A DNA stretch of 32,574 nucleotides from Endomicrobium sp. (GCA_031271205.1 JAISWG010000008.1:1-32574); one strand, 5' to 3'. Counted from the first letter of the stretch, positions 19,195 through 30,109 are shown. The notes: generated by a model from the letters alone, not told the origin. Numbers and translations are program-made.

Positions 19195-21767
19195 CTTTAA
19201 GACAGTTTAAAAGTTGTCCATTTAATCACATCATATTTATATGTCTTAAAGTTTATGTAAAATTTTATAAGATTAGATGAAAAAGTTAAGAGTAAAATGT
19301 ATCTATTGATTTATTTTTTTCTTTACGTGTAGTGTTTTTTGTATATATAGATTTTTAAAACACAAATAGATGTGAGAGTAAATTTTTACTTAACTAGTAG
19401 CTCTTAATGCTCTGACATATAAGTATTTTCTACAATGGTTTTTTTGTCGGTATCGGTTTGCTTTTCAATTAGATGAAAAATTTTTACCAACAATTCTAAA
19501 CATGATAATAAAACTTCTACCGCAAACAAAAATATAGCTTTTTGTTCTTGAAATTTGTTGGATTGGATATGTTTTAACTATATGCGGTTAGTTTTTTAAA
19601 AGACAAACATATAAAGTTCTTTCAAAGGTGCTATTGTGATAAAAGTGTGTCTTTTGTGCAAACAAAATAAACTTTGCTAGCAAGAAGACTTTGTCGAGCC
19701 GTACCTTACCTTTATAGACTTTAAACTTTTATGTGTATAAATATATAGTGTTAATGAAAATGTTGTTTTTTAAGTGAAATTAGAAAGCAGTTTTTATTTT
19801 TTATTCTAGAAGCGTAGTTTTTTGCTTTGGACAGTAATTATTAGAGATGTAGTAATCAATTTTATTTTTATGATTGATAAAAGTTTGTTTTTAGATATGA
19901 TGAAAGATCTAAAATAGTCATTATGGGATAGGGTTAGTTATAACTGGTAAATTATTTTAATTTGATACTACAAAGGTTTAAAATAATATCAGAGTGATTG
20001 AATTCTAAATTCTAATGAGTAATAAAAATAAGAAAACGGTTATTGATTCATACATAAAATAGAAAAGAAGAAATTTTATCTATTTTTTAAAGAAAAATAT
20101 AAAATTAAATTTTTGTCTTGTGTAGGTTATGTGTTTTTTCACAATAAGTGATGCGTGTGGACATTGATACATATTTTCCTTTTATTTAAAATAACAATTT
20201 TATGTTAAGTAAAATTAACTGTAACTTCTTGTTAAAAAGGTAATAATTTCTATGTTGGTATTAATTAGTTAAGATATCAATGTTCGGAAGAATAATGGAC
20301 AAGAAAGACCGGTGAATAATTTCTAAAATTTGCTTAGGCTATTGAACAATGGTTCAGTTTTTTCGTGTTTGAATGTGAAGTTGAGATCTAACTCACTGGA
20401 TTTTAAGAACAATTATTGAAACTTATAGATATTTAGAAAGAGATAGTATAAAGTTTATTTGTTTGGTTTAAATTGGAAAGGTGATGGGATAAAAAAATGT
20501 TGCAGTCCAAAAAGAATATGTCAATTTGTGTGAAACTTTGGAATATTAAGTAGTTAAATTTATTCTGCAACTATAGATAATTGAACTGCTTATTGGTATA
20601 TTATGGCATTTAAAAAATGTTTTTTTGGTGAATATATTTTTAAAAATATATCTTCGCAAATATATGAAAATTTATTGAATTATATACATATTTGTAATTA
20701 TGTAGTTGCACATTTATGAGCACGTCGAATTGAAATAGCGCGCGGATACGCTGTAAAAACAAAAGTCGTATATAATACTGTCAAAATGGTACAGGATTAA
20801 GAAGCGCAATATCTCTTACTGGCAATTTTGTTGGTGTTTTTATAAAATAATAATATGCTTTTTATTTACATTACTTTATTTTTTTTGCACTAGTTTTATC
20901 TATAATCCGTTTTGACATGTTTGTGTCGTGCTTAAATCGTGTCTGGAATAATTTTATAAAAATAAACTGCTTATTTTTTTGATTTTTTAAGTATTGCATA
21001 TAACATTCTGGAGTATCTGTATCTAAAATATCATATCTTTTAGTTTTTTATATATTTTTATTCTTGTTATTTTTTCATATTATTTTTCTTAACGATTCTT
21101 TTATATTATTTTGTCTTTTTCTATATCTTTTTTTCTACTTATCTTTATTATTAATTATTGTGACATTTCTATATTCTGCAATTTATCAAAATAAGTCCTT
21201 CAACAAAAATACAGAAAAAGACAAATGTAAACTCTGTCTATTTCTAAAAACTGCGCGAAAATCTTATATTTAGATACGTAGACACGAATCTCAAATTAAA
21301 CTTTTAAATAGAAAAAACGCCCTTGCCAAACATAAAAAGCTTATTTTGTAAGGTTTATAAGATATAATAATAATTTACTCAGATAGAAATTATAGATAAA
21401 AATATATTGTAGAATGGTACGGTTAAAATAATACATCACTATTAGGTAAATGAAAATAGCTCTGAACCATGATAGAATAATACTAAATTTAATGAGAAAT
21501 CCAGAATTAAAAGTTTTGGGATACATTCATATAGAAATATTTTAAGAAAATGCTAGAAAACAAATATTTCTGACTTATTATTTTATAAAGCTGAATATCA
21601 TGTTGTGACTATAAAAAGATAAGAAACTTACAGGACTTAATTTGTTTGTATATTTTTATTCATCAAATCTATTGTAGGCAACTTGTCTTGCATAAAAACA
21701 TATTCACTTTGAGCAAGCGTTAAAATACCAAAACTTATATTTGCAATATTTTTTCAAACTAACATCA

Positions 21768-22262
21768 CATCTCTTTCCTCTCAGCAATTTTGTGGCAAGT
21801 ATTGCTGTCTTGTATCGGACCGCAAAAGAGTCACATAAAATAAATGTAGCAAATTTCTGATTAAAAGACTATAATGTAAGTCTTTAATTTAGGATTTATT
21901 TCCATTATTGTTTTTTGAAGCTTTGCTTTGCCAAACTCTTCACAATAAAAAAAGGAACCAATGTTGCCTAACTTTTTTCTTGTGTAATAAGAGTCTCTTT
22001 TTGCGTTGAATAATATTGAAAAATATCTTAAATGCTGTTGTAGTTGTAAATGTGTTATTTTTCGTAAGCTTGCTTCAAATTAATCAAGAAGAACTATAAG
22101 TTTTGTATTTTTAAGTATCTTTCTATAAGTGTTTTCTATAAGATTTGTATAAACCATGCAAAACATTCCATCGGTACGTTTTGTGTTTGTATTTTCTGAT
22201 GTTAAATCATCGTTTTTTGACTTTGTTAAAGGTAAGTATAATTTATAAACAAATAAGTCCAC
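21768..22262 (-). pseudogene. mutS: Degraded DNA mismatch repair protein MutS, ATPase-domain remnant
   Basis: Three minus-strand pieces collinear with the MutS ATPase domain: DLFVYKLYLPLTKSKNDDLTSENTNTK...MVYTNLIENTYRKILKNTKLIVLLD (22262-22080), LGNIGSFFYCEEFGKAKLQKTIMEINPKLKTYIIVF (about 21970-21861), CGPIQDSNTCHKIAERKEM (about 21825-21768). Frameshifted, no start codon context. Confidence 0.55.
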
Positions 22263-22486
22263 TGCTTTTGTGGTAATTTACTATATGAAAGTATGTGTTT
22301 TAAACTAATTTCCTATTACTGCTGTTTTTATGAATTGTTGTTGATATAAAGAGTATTGCTTGAATAAAATTATATTCAGATACAATTTTCAATATTGGGT
22401 TTTTTGCATTTCTTTAGTTTTAAGTTTTATAGGTAAAGTACAAATCTCTATGAAAAACTTTGTTATTTTACGAGATGTCGCAAAAA

Positions 22487-22515
22487 TGGACAGGAAATAA
22501 AAATTTTGTTACAAT
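22487..22515 (+). promoter_or_regulatory. Sigma70-type promoter before rpsO
   Basis: TGGACA (22487-22492), 17-nt spacer, TACAAT (22510-22515), about 60 nt upstream of the rpsO ATG. Confidence 0.6.
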
Positions 22516-22577
22516 CAGGTTGTGTAGCAAGCAGTATGTGTTCAAAAAAGCAATGAAAAGCAAGGAGAGCGATAAAG

Positions 22578-22838
22578 ATGGTATTTACTAAGAAAGAAGT
22601 AGTTGAAAAATTCAAGACTCATGAAATAGATACAGGTTCTCCTGAAGTACAGGTTGCTCTTCTTACAGTAAGAATAAAGCATCTTTCGGATCATTTTCAG
22701 AAATTCCCTAAAGATTTTGCTTCAAAAGTAGGATTTCTTAAGATGATAGGCCAGAGAAGAAGACTTTTGGATTATTTGAAGAAGCACAACAAAGATAGTT
22801 ATTCTGCCTTGATAAAAGAATTAGGTCTTAGAAAGTAA
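22578..22838 (+). CDS. rpsO: 30S ribosomal protein S15
   Basis: HEIDTGSPEVQVALLTVRIKHLSDHF, GQRRRLLDYLKKHN; RBS AAGGAG. Confidence 0.97.
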   Translation: MVFTKKEVVEKFKTHEIDTGSPEVQVALLTVRIKHLSDHFQKFPKDFASKVGFLKMIGQRRRLLDYLKKHNKDSYSALIKELGLRK

Positions 22839-22948
22839 ATAAAAGATTAGCACAAAAGTTCACATAAAGGATGTAAAGTGGATGCTTGAAATAAAATAGA
22901 GCGTTTGCTTGGGTTTTTTGTGTGAAAGTTGTCTAGTATGGAGTTAAA

Positions 22949-25018
22949 ATGGAATATTTTAAGAAAGAAATGGAAGTTGCTGGTAAAAAATTTATTGTTG
23001 AATCGGGAAAAGTTGCAAAACAGTCAAATGGATCTTGTACTGTAAGAGTTGGAGACACGATAGTTTTAGTTGCTGCGGTAGCTTCAAAAGATCCAAAGCC
23101 AGGTGTGGATTTTATACCTTTGACTGTAGATTATAGAGAAAGAACTTATGCCGCTGGTAAAATACCAGGCGGTTTTTTTAAAAGAGAAGCCAAACCAAGA
23201 GAAAGTGAAATACTTGTAAGCAGACTTATAGATAGAAGTATTAGACCTATATTCCCTGAGTATTGGAGAAATGATACTCAGGTTTCGGCTATTGTGCTTT
23301 CACATGATGGAGAAAATGAATCTGATATAGCTTCAATAATTGGAACTTCAGTAGCTTTATACATGTCAGATTTGCCGTTTAATATGCCCATAGCGTCTGT
23401 AAGAGTAGGGAAGATCAATGGTAAGCTCGTTTTAAATCCTACTATTTCTGAGCAGAAACTTAGTATTTTAGATCTTGTTGTTAGTGGAACCGAAGATGCT
23501 TTGACTATGGTCGAAGCGGGAGCTCAGGAACTTTCCGAAGAGGATATACTAGAAGCATTGAACTTTGCAAGAGAGACAGTAAAGGCAATATGTTTAATTC
23601 AGAAATCTTTTCCGATAAAAGTAAAAACTGTTGTTTATGAGCCTCAATATAATACTTCTTTAAGAGTCGATATCGAAGCTGAAGTTATAGCCAAAGTTGA
23701 AGAATGCGTAACAATTAGTGAGAAAAACGAAAGAGAAATCTTTTGGGCTTTTTTTAAGAAAGATATGACGACAAGGTTTATTGAGAAATATCCTCAAGAG
23801 TTAGCTTCAACTATTGACGTCATGCTAGAAGATATTTTTTACAAGAAGGCTAGAGAACTTGTTTTAAATAAAAAAGTCCGTACAGATGGCCGCGGTTTAG
23901 AAGAAATAAGACCGATAACTTGCGAGACAGATGTTCTTCCAAGAGCGCATGGCTCAAGTTTGTTTACCAGAGGTCAAACGCAAGCTCTAGTAACAGTTAC
24001 GCTTGGAACTCTGAGCGATATGCAGGTTATGGATGAACTTTCTGGAGAATATAAAGAACGTTTTATGCTTCATTATAATTTTCCCAGATTTTCAACAGGA
24101 GAAGCTAAAGGTGAGAGATCTACAAGTAGAAGAGAAATAGGTCATGGCAATTTAGCTAAAAGAGCTCTTAGTCCTATTTTGCCTAGTGAAGAGGACTTTG
24201 GTTACACAATAAGAATAGTTTCTGACATATTGGAATCCAATGGTTCTTCGTCAATGGCTTCAGTTTGTGGAGGATCCCTCGCTTTATTTAATGCAGGTGT
24301 TCCTGTTAAGGCCGCCTGTGCGGGTGTTGCTATGGGTCTTATGAAAGAAGGAGATAATTATGTTATTTTAACGGATATTATGGGAATGGAAGATCATCTC
24401 GGTGATATGGATTTTAAAGTAGCAGGAACAAGAAATGGAATAACTGCTCTTCAGATGGACATAAAAATCACAGGACTTAGTACCGAGATTATGGCAAAAG
24501 CTCTTGATCAGGCCAAGAAAGATAGGTTTTTTATATTGGACAGAATGGATGCGTCAATATCTGTTCCTAAAAACGATTTGTCCGATTATGCGCCTCGTAT
24601 GGTAACCTTGATGATTCCTCAAAATAAGATAGGAGAGCTTATAGGTCCTGGAGGAAAAAACATAAGAAAGATTCAGGAAGAAAATGATGTAAAAATAGAT
24701 ATTGAAGAAAGCGGTAAAATATTTATTTTCGGAACCGATTCTATTGGAGTTGGAGCTACAAAAGAATATATAGAGTCTATGATTGTCGAAGCTAAAGTAG
24801 GGAGAATATATAAAGCAAGAATTACAAAATTGATGTCGTTTGGTGCTTTTGCTGAAATATTACCTGGTAAAGAAGGCTTGATACACATTTCTCAACTTGC
24901 TGCAAGTCATACGAGTAAGGTTGAAGATGTGGTTAAAGAAGGTGATAAAGTTAAAGTTAAGGTTACAGAGATTGATAATAAAGGCAGAATAAACTTGAGC
25001 ATTAAAGCGGCTTTGTAA
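22949..25018 (+). CDS. pnp: Polyribonucleotide nucleotidyltransferase
   Basis: Two RNase PH domains (FFKREAKPRESEILVSRLIDRSIRP; DGRGLEEIRPITCE), KH (LIGPGGKNIRKIQEE) and S1 domains; follows rpsO. Confidence 0.97.
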   Translation: MEYFKKEMEVAGKKFIVESGKVAKQSNGSCTVRVGDTIVLVAAVASKDPKPGVDFIPLTVDYRERTYAAGKIPGGFFKREAKPRESEILVSRLIDRSIRPIFPEYWRNDTQVSAIVLSHDGENESDIASIIGTSVALYMSDLPFNMPIASVRVGKINGKLVLNPTISEQKLSILDLVVSGTEDALTMVEAGAQELSEEDILEALNFARETVKAICLIQKSFPIKVKTVVYEPQYNTSLRVDIEAEVIAKVEECVTISEKNEREIFWAFFKKDMTTRFIEKYPQELASTIDVMLEDIFYKKARELVLNKKVRTDGRGLEEIRPITCETDVLPRAHGSSLFTRGQTQALVTVTLGTLSDMQVMDELSGEYKERFMLHYNFPRFSTGEAKGERSTSRREIGHGNLAKRALSPILPSEEDFGYTIRIVSDILESNGSSSMASVCGGSLALFNAGVPVKAACAGVAMGLMKEGDNYVILTDIMGMEDHLGDMDFKVAGTRNGITALQMDIKITGLSTEIMAKALDQAKKDRFFILDRMDASISVPKNDLSDYAPRMVTLMIPQNKIGELIGPGGKNIRKIQEENDVKIDIEESGKIFIFGTDSIGVGATKEYIESMIVEAKVGRIYKARITKLMSFGAFAEILPGKEGLIHISQLAASHTSKVEDVVKEGDKVKVKVTEIDNKGRINLSIKAAL

Positions 25019-25097
25019 TGTGATATAAATAATTTAAAGTTTGAACACTTTGTGTATTTTATTGTGTTTTCAAGCTCTGAGTTTATAAAGGGTTAAC

Positions 25098-25547
25098 ATG
25101 GCTAATGACATTAAATCCAGAGTAAAATTTCTTTATGAAATAATGAAAGAGGAAAACGTTCAAGAACTTAAAGTAAACTCAAAAGGTTACAGTATTTGCA
25201 TAAGACGCAAAGATAAAAATGAAAACAAACGGTCGTTTGTTTTGAAAAAACAAGAAGTTGTTGAAGATACCGTATCATCTGATAAACTAAAAAAATCTTT
25301 ACTTTTAACAGAAACTATAAAATCTCCCATAACAGGCATTTTTTATAAGTCTTCTTCTCCTTTGTTTCCGGCATATGTTGCCGAGGGTAGTATTATTGAA
25401 CCCGGGAAGACTGTTTGTATAATAGAAGCTATGAAAGTTATGAACGAAGTAAAAGCCCCCTTTAAAGCAAAAATACTTAAGATATTAATTGAAAATGGGA
25501 ATCTTGTAAGTTCGGGACAGGATTTGTTTGAAGTGGAGAAAGTGTAA
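25098..25547 (+). CDS. accB: Acetyl-CoA carboxylase biotin carboxyl carrier protein
   Basis: SPITGIFYKSSSP and biotinylation motif IEAMKVMNEVKAP. Confidence 0.92.
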   Translation: MANDIKSRVKFLYEIMKEENVQELKVNSKGYSICIRRKDKNENKRSFVLKKQEVVEDTVSSDKLKKSLLLTETIKSPITGIFYKSSSPLFPAYVAEGSIIEPGKTVCIIEAMKVMNEVKAPFKAKILKILIENGNLVSSGQDLFEVEKV

Positions 25548-25655
25548 AAAGTGAGCGTAATGTCGTATAAGGATAGGTTTAATTGTACGTGATATATATG
25601 GTGTTTATTTGAGAATGATGTGGTGGATATTGTTTGGCAAAATAAAACGGTTTTT

Positions 25656-25684
25656 TTGACATACTAATACGACGGCTTTATGCT
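25656..25684 (+). promoter_or_regulatory. Possible sigma70-type promoter before ftsK
   Basis: TTGACA (25656-25661), 17-nt spacer, TATGCT (25679-25684). Confidence 0.4.
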
Positions 25685-25810
25685 GTGCTGGGTTTAGTTT
25701 AAGAGAAGATAAAATTGTTAATAGAATAAAAAATGGAATGTAGCTGTAAAATTTTTTGAAATAAATATGTTGAAGAATTTTAAAGTCTTTTTTTTAAGAG
25801 GCTTATTTTT

Positions 25811-27967
25811 GTGGGGAAAAATAGAGTAATAAAAAATAAGAATAAAAATCGAGATAATGAAAAAATAAACAGGAGATCGGTCGCTCTGTTTTTTGCTTTG
25901 GCAGTTTTTTTAAGCGTTTATGTACTTGTTGTTCCTTATAAATCAGGTATGATGGGTAGAGCGTTTTATTTTGTAACATTTAGCATTTTTGGTACATCGG
26001 CGTATATTTTGCCGTTTATATTTTTGTGGCAATTTATATTACACATAAGACAGTCATCTGAGCTGAAGGGAAGGCTTGATTTTATTTGGTCTTTCTTGTG
26101 TATGATTTGTGCATCTGTGTTATTTGAGGCTGTTCATTTTATGTTTAAAACAAAAAATATATCAGGTGGTTGGCTTGGGGATAATTTATATCCGTTTTTA
26201 AAAGAACTTTTTGATGCTTGGCTTGGGTTGTTTCTCATTGCTGTTCTTACTTTTATTTTGTTTGTAAAAATATTAAGACTGTCTGTCATAAGATTTTTTT
26301 GCAGTTTCTTTGTCAATTTAAGAGACTACATAAAAAAATTAAAAACTAAAATAGGAGATTCAAACAAATCTGGTAAGCTGTTTATACAACAAAGTTTTAC
26401 AGGAGATGTTTTTACTTATAAGACAGGACCAAATGTTGTAAACAGATTTGATGAAAAGAAAAATAAACGCAAAGAATCATCAGAAGAAATTTGCGAAAAA
26501 CAAGAACTAATTGACAACAAGGCATTTAATTATGTACTTCCTCCTGTTACTCTATTAAAAAAGGACGATACTTTAAATTTTGCTGCAAATAAAAATGAAC
26601 TTTTGAAAAGAGCTGAATATTTAAAGACGATTCTTATCGATTTTGACATAAATGCAGAGGTTAAAGATATTATACCTGGTCCTGTGCTAACTCGTTATGA
26701 TTTGGTTTTGGCTCCTGGTATAAGAATACAGACAGTTTCGAACATTATAGACAATATTTCTTTGGCAATGCGCACGGCTTCAATAAGAATTGTTCCAATA
26801 CCTGAAAAATCGGTTGTTGGTATAGAGGTGCCTAATCCTGTAAGCGTAATTGTTGGTTTAAGGGGAATTTTAGAAAGCGTCTCATTTGAAAAATCAAAAT
26901 CTCTTCTTACTTTAGCTTTTGGTAAAACAACTGATGGGGCAGGTTATGTAGCCAATTTAGCCTCGATGCCCCATTTGTTAATTGCTGGAGCTACAGGTTC
27001 AGGCAAAAGCGTTGGAATTCATACTATAATAATTTCTATTTTATATAAAGCTCGTCCAGATGAAGTGAAGTTTATGTTAATTGATCCTAAACGTGTTGAA
27101 ATGTCTATATATAGAAATATTCCTCATTTGTATAATCCATGTACCATAGCGGCAAATGCCAATATTATAACTAATCCAAGAGAAGCTGCTGTGGCTTTAA
27201 AAAAACTTATTTTAGTGATGGAAGAAAGATACACAAAATTTGCTAATGTAATGGTTAGAAATATCGAAGATTATAACAACAAAATACTTGAATCAGGTGG
27301 GGAAAAAGAATTTTATATTGTTGTTATAATAGATGAGCTTGCAGATTTAATGCTTGTATTGCAAAAAGAAATAGAAGATTCTATACAACGCTTAGCTCAA
27401 ATGGCAAGAGCTGTTGGAATACACTTGATACTTGCTACTCAAAGGCCTTCTGTAAATGTTATAACAGGTGTTATTAAAGCTAATTTTCCAGCAAGACTTT
27501 CATTCCAGACGACCTCTAAAATTGACTCAAGAATTATTTTGGATATGTTAGGGGCAGAATCGCTTATAGGAAAGGGTGATATGCTATTTTTACCGTCGGG
27601 TGAAGTAAGACCTGTTCGATTACAAGGAGCTTTTGTTTCGTTAAAAGAAGCGGAGAAAGTAATTTCTTTTATAAATAATCAGAATTTCCCAAAATTCTAC
27701 GAAGTTGTATCTGTTGAAGTTGAAAGAAAAGGAGATTTTGCTGCTGATAAGAAAAGTAAAGATTTAATTCCTGCTTTGAAACTCATAAGTGAAAGAAGAA
27801 GAATATCTCAAGATTTGCTTAAAGCAAATTTTGGCGGATCAGCAAGAGCTGCAAATATACTTAGTATTCTTGAAATAGGGGGTTTCATATCAAAACCCAA
27901 AGGTACTAATAAGTGGCAGATAAATTTTGATAAGATTTCAAAATATCTGGATATAAATAATATATAA
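25811..27967 (+). CDS. ftsK: DNA translocase FtsK/SpoIIIE
   Basis: N-terminal TM segments, Walker A AGATGSGKSVGIHT, Walker B VVIIDELADLM, ATQRPSVNVITG, C-terminal gamma winged helix ISERRRISQDLLKANFGGSARAANIL. GTG start. Confidence 0.95.
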   Translation: MGKNRVIKNKNKNRDNEKINRRSVALFFALAVFLSVYVLVVPYKSGMMGRAFYFVTFSIFGTSAYILPFIFLWQFILHIRQSSELKGRLDFIWSFLCMICASVLFEAVHFMFKTKNISGGWLGDNLYPFLKELFDAWLGLFLIAVLTFILFVKILRLSVIRFFCSFFVNLRDYIKKLKTKIGDSNKSGKLFIQQSFTGDVFTYKTGPNVVNRFDEKKNKRKESSEEICEKQELIDNKAFNYVLPPVTLLKKDDTLNFAANKNELLKRAEYLKTILIDFDINAEVKDIIPGPVLTRYDLVLAPGIRIQTVSNIIDNISLAMRTASIRIVPIPEKSVVGIEVPNPVSVIVGLRGILESVSFEKSKSLLTLAFGKTTDGAGYVANLASMPHLLIAGATGSGKSVGIHTIIISILYKARPDEVKFMLIDPKRVEMSIYRNIPHLYNPCTIAANANIITNPREAAVALKKLILVMEERYTKFANVMVRNIEDYNNKILESGGEKEFYIVVIIDELADLMLVLQKEIEDSIQRLAQMARAVGIHLILATQRPSVNVITGVIKANFPARLSFQTTSKIDSRIILDMLGAESLIGKGDMLFLPSGEVRPVRLQGAFVSLKEAEKVISFINNQNFPKFYEVVSVEVERKGDFAADKKSKDLIPALKLISERRRISQDLLKANFGGSARAANILSILEIGGFISKPKGTNKWQINFDKISKYLDINNI

Positions 27968-28124
27968 TATGTGACAGAAATTTTTAGTTATGATGGTAGT
28001 AAAATTTAATTATATCGGACAGTTGATATTAGTTTTTACTTTTTTTATGCAATGTTGTGGTTCAAGAATTAAGTAGTGTATTGTTTAATTTTTTTACGAG
28101 ATTTGGGTAAAACTGGAATAAATA

Positions 28125-28415
28125 AATACTATTAAAGCGGAATTTGTTCAAGCTATTTTTTTTGGATTTACAAGAGAGAAGTAAAAAAATTGTTGGAGCA
28201 GTTTTTTAGGAAATTAAGTAGCATCATATACATATATATAATAATATTATATAACCCGAAGAACTCTTCAAGAGCATAGAATCTATGTTAATGGAAAGGC
28301 TATAACGATTTATACGTTGAATGAAAAAAAGCAAGCTATCATTTTGGTACTTTTGGAAAAATTTGTTGGTAGAAATTTTTCACTGCTAACAGATATGATG
28401 ATATTTGTGTTGTAA
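28125..28415 (+). pseudogene. lolA: Degraded outer-membrane lipoprotein carrier protein LolA
   Basis: Frame pieces NTIKAEFVQA (from 28125) and TRRTLQEHRIYVNGKAITIYTLNEKKQAIILVLLEKFVGRNFSLL (to 28415) resemble LolA 'ik.l.A.FvQ' and '..dGk.lWiY.Pe.kQ.ii'. ftsK-lolA adjacency is common. No intact ORF. Confidence 0.55.
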
Positions 28416-28725
28416 TTAAAATTGATCTTTAAAAAATAAGAGTCTTAATGTAAAAATATATACTGCAAAAAACAGTATGCTTCAAGGGAAAGTTGTTATA
28501 ACTTCAAGAGAAAAAGTGCTTACTTATATGTAAAGAAAAGTAGCAAAAAAAATAATACGATGTTGCGGTTATAAGTAAATAATTATGCTGTGAAAAAAAT
28601 TCTAGATACTGAAAGATCTTAATGATTTGCTTACTTTGAAATTCAGGCAATGCGTTTTAGGCGTTAGGATATTTTTTAAACAAAGAATTCGTTGATGTTG
28701 TTCCGGAGTAGTTTAAGATGTGAAA

Positions 28726-28759
28726 TTTATTATTTCAAAAAAAGAAGTGAAATAATAAA
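28726..28759. repeat. Perfect 12-bp inverted repeat directly before the rimO start
   Basis: tttattatttca (28726-28737) / tgaaataataaa (28748-28759), 10-nt spacer; ends 15 nt before ATG 28775. Confidence 0.8.
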
Positions 28760-28774
28760 GGTGTAATAGGAATT

Positions 28775-30109
28775 ATGCAAAAAGTGGCAGTTGTAGTGTT
28801 AGGTTGTTCAAAGAATACTGTTGAAGCTGAGTATTTGCTTGGTGTTTTTCGCAACAAAGGTTTTGAAATAACAAACAATATTGAAGAAGCTGACATATCT
28901 ATAATACATACTTGTTCTTTTATAAAAACTGCAAGAGAAGAATCTGAAAAAGCTATTCGTGACGTTTTGTCTGTTAAGAAAAAAAATGGTTTAAAGGTGT
29001 ATGTTTCCGGTTGTTTGTCTCAACTTTTACAGAATAAAATGAATTCTATTTTTCCAGAAATAGATGGATATGTTGGAACAGGTACTCTCAAAGAATTGCC
29101 GCAGTTGATTTTTGATAAAGAGTTTGACAAGTCTTTGCTTCCGCCAGGTGGTTTAAATGAATCAAAATATAGAGTGCTGTCTTCTTCTTTACCTTCAACT
29201 TATTTAAAAATAGCAGAGGGTTGTTGGCATAAGTGCAGTTTCTGTGTAATACCATATTTACGAGGGAATTATGAAAGTCGCTCAATAAAATCTTTGATTG
29301 ATGAAGCTAAGCTTTTAGTAGATAATGGCATAAAAGAGCTTATATTGATAGCTCAAGACACTACAAGTTATGGTTATGATATTTACGGGGCGTTTGTATT
29401 AGATAAGCTTCTTTCAAAACTTGCAAAAATTAGCGAGCTAAAATGGATAAGACTTCTTTATGCTTATCCATCTAGCATTAATGATAGATTGCTTGCTGTT
29501 TTTAAAGAGTATAAAAATATTTGCAATTATATGGATATTCCTATACAACATATAAGTAAGGATATCTTATCGGCAATGCGGAGGCCTCTTAACACAGCGT
29601 CTATTATTGAAAAAATAAAAAACAAACTGCCAGATATTATTTTAAGAACATCAATAATAACAGGATTTCCTGGAGAAAATGAAAGAGATATTAGCGAATT
29701 GATTTCTTTTTTACAACAAGGATATTTTCAATATGTGGGAGTTTTTGAGTACTCAAATCAAAAAGAAACGGATTCTTCAAAACTAAAAAAACAAATTAAA
29801 AATTCTGTTGCAATAGAAAGAAAAATTCTTATTGAAAATGCGCAATACTCTGTTTTTAAATCTCAAATTGATAATATAATAGGAAATAATATTGAGTTTA
29901 TTGTTGAGAATTGTTCGCAAAGAACTTCTGATGACAAGTATAGTATAACTGGAAGATGTTATTTCCAAGCTCCTGAAATAGATGGGAACGTTATGCTTTT
30001 AAGTGATAATCCATTAAAACTCGGTGAATTTTATAACGGCAAGATAATAGATGCTAAAGGTTATAATATAAAAGTAACAATTGGAGAATATAATGAATTT
30101 GGCAAATAA
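28775..30109 (+). CDS. rimO: Ribosomal protein S12 methylthiotransferase RimO (MiaB/RimO family)
   Basis: VVLGCSKNTVEAEYLLG, HTCSFI, VSGCLSQ, radical-SAM CWHKCSFCVIPYLRG, C-terminal TRAM-like segment. Confidence 0.92.
   Translation: MQKVAVVVLGCSKNTVEAEYLLGVFRNKGFEITNNIEEADISIIHTCSFIKTAREESEKAIRDVLSVKKKNGLKVYVSGCLSQLLQNKMNSIFPEIDGYVGTGTLKELPQLIFDKEFDKSLLPPGGLNESKYRVLSSSLPSTYLKIAEGCWHKCSFCVIPYLRGNYESRSIKSLIDEAKLLVDNGIKELILIAQDTTSYGYDIYGAFVLDKLLSKLAKISELKWIRLLYAYPSSINDRLLAVFKEYKNICNYMDIPIQHISKDILSAMRRPLNTASIIEKIKNKLPDIILRTSIITGFPGENERDISELISFLQQGYFQYVGVFEYSNQKETDSSKLKKQIKNSVAIERKILIENAQYSVFKSQIDNIIGNNIEFIVENCSQRTSDDKYSITGRCYFQAPEIDGNVMLLSDNPLKLGEFYNGKIIDAKGYNIKVTIGEYNEFGK

Noticed and set aside
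20632-20651. Perfect 20-bp palindrome atatatttttaaaaatatat
   Set aside because: Pure A/T, expected by chance in a roughly 70-75% AT gap; no GC core.
21064-21273. Plus-strand 69-aa ORF, very hydrophobic
   Set aside because: Low-complexity T-rich tract giving Leu/Phe/Ile; no RBS or family signature.
21341-21526. Minus-strand 61-aa ORF
   Set aside because: AT-driven composition; no family recognised. Could be remnant sequence but unsupported.
28040-28080. GGTTCAAG resembling a tRNA T-arm
   Set aside because: No acceptor, anticodon or D-arm pairing around it.
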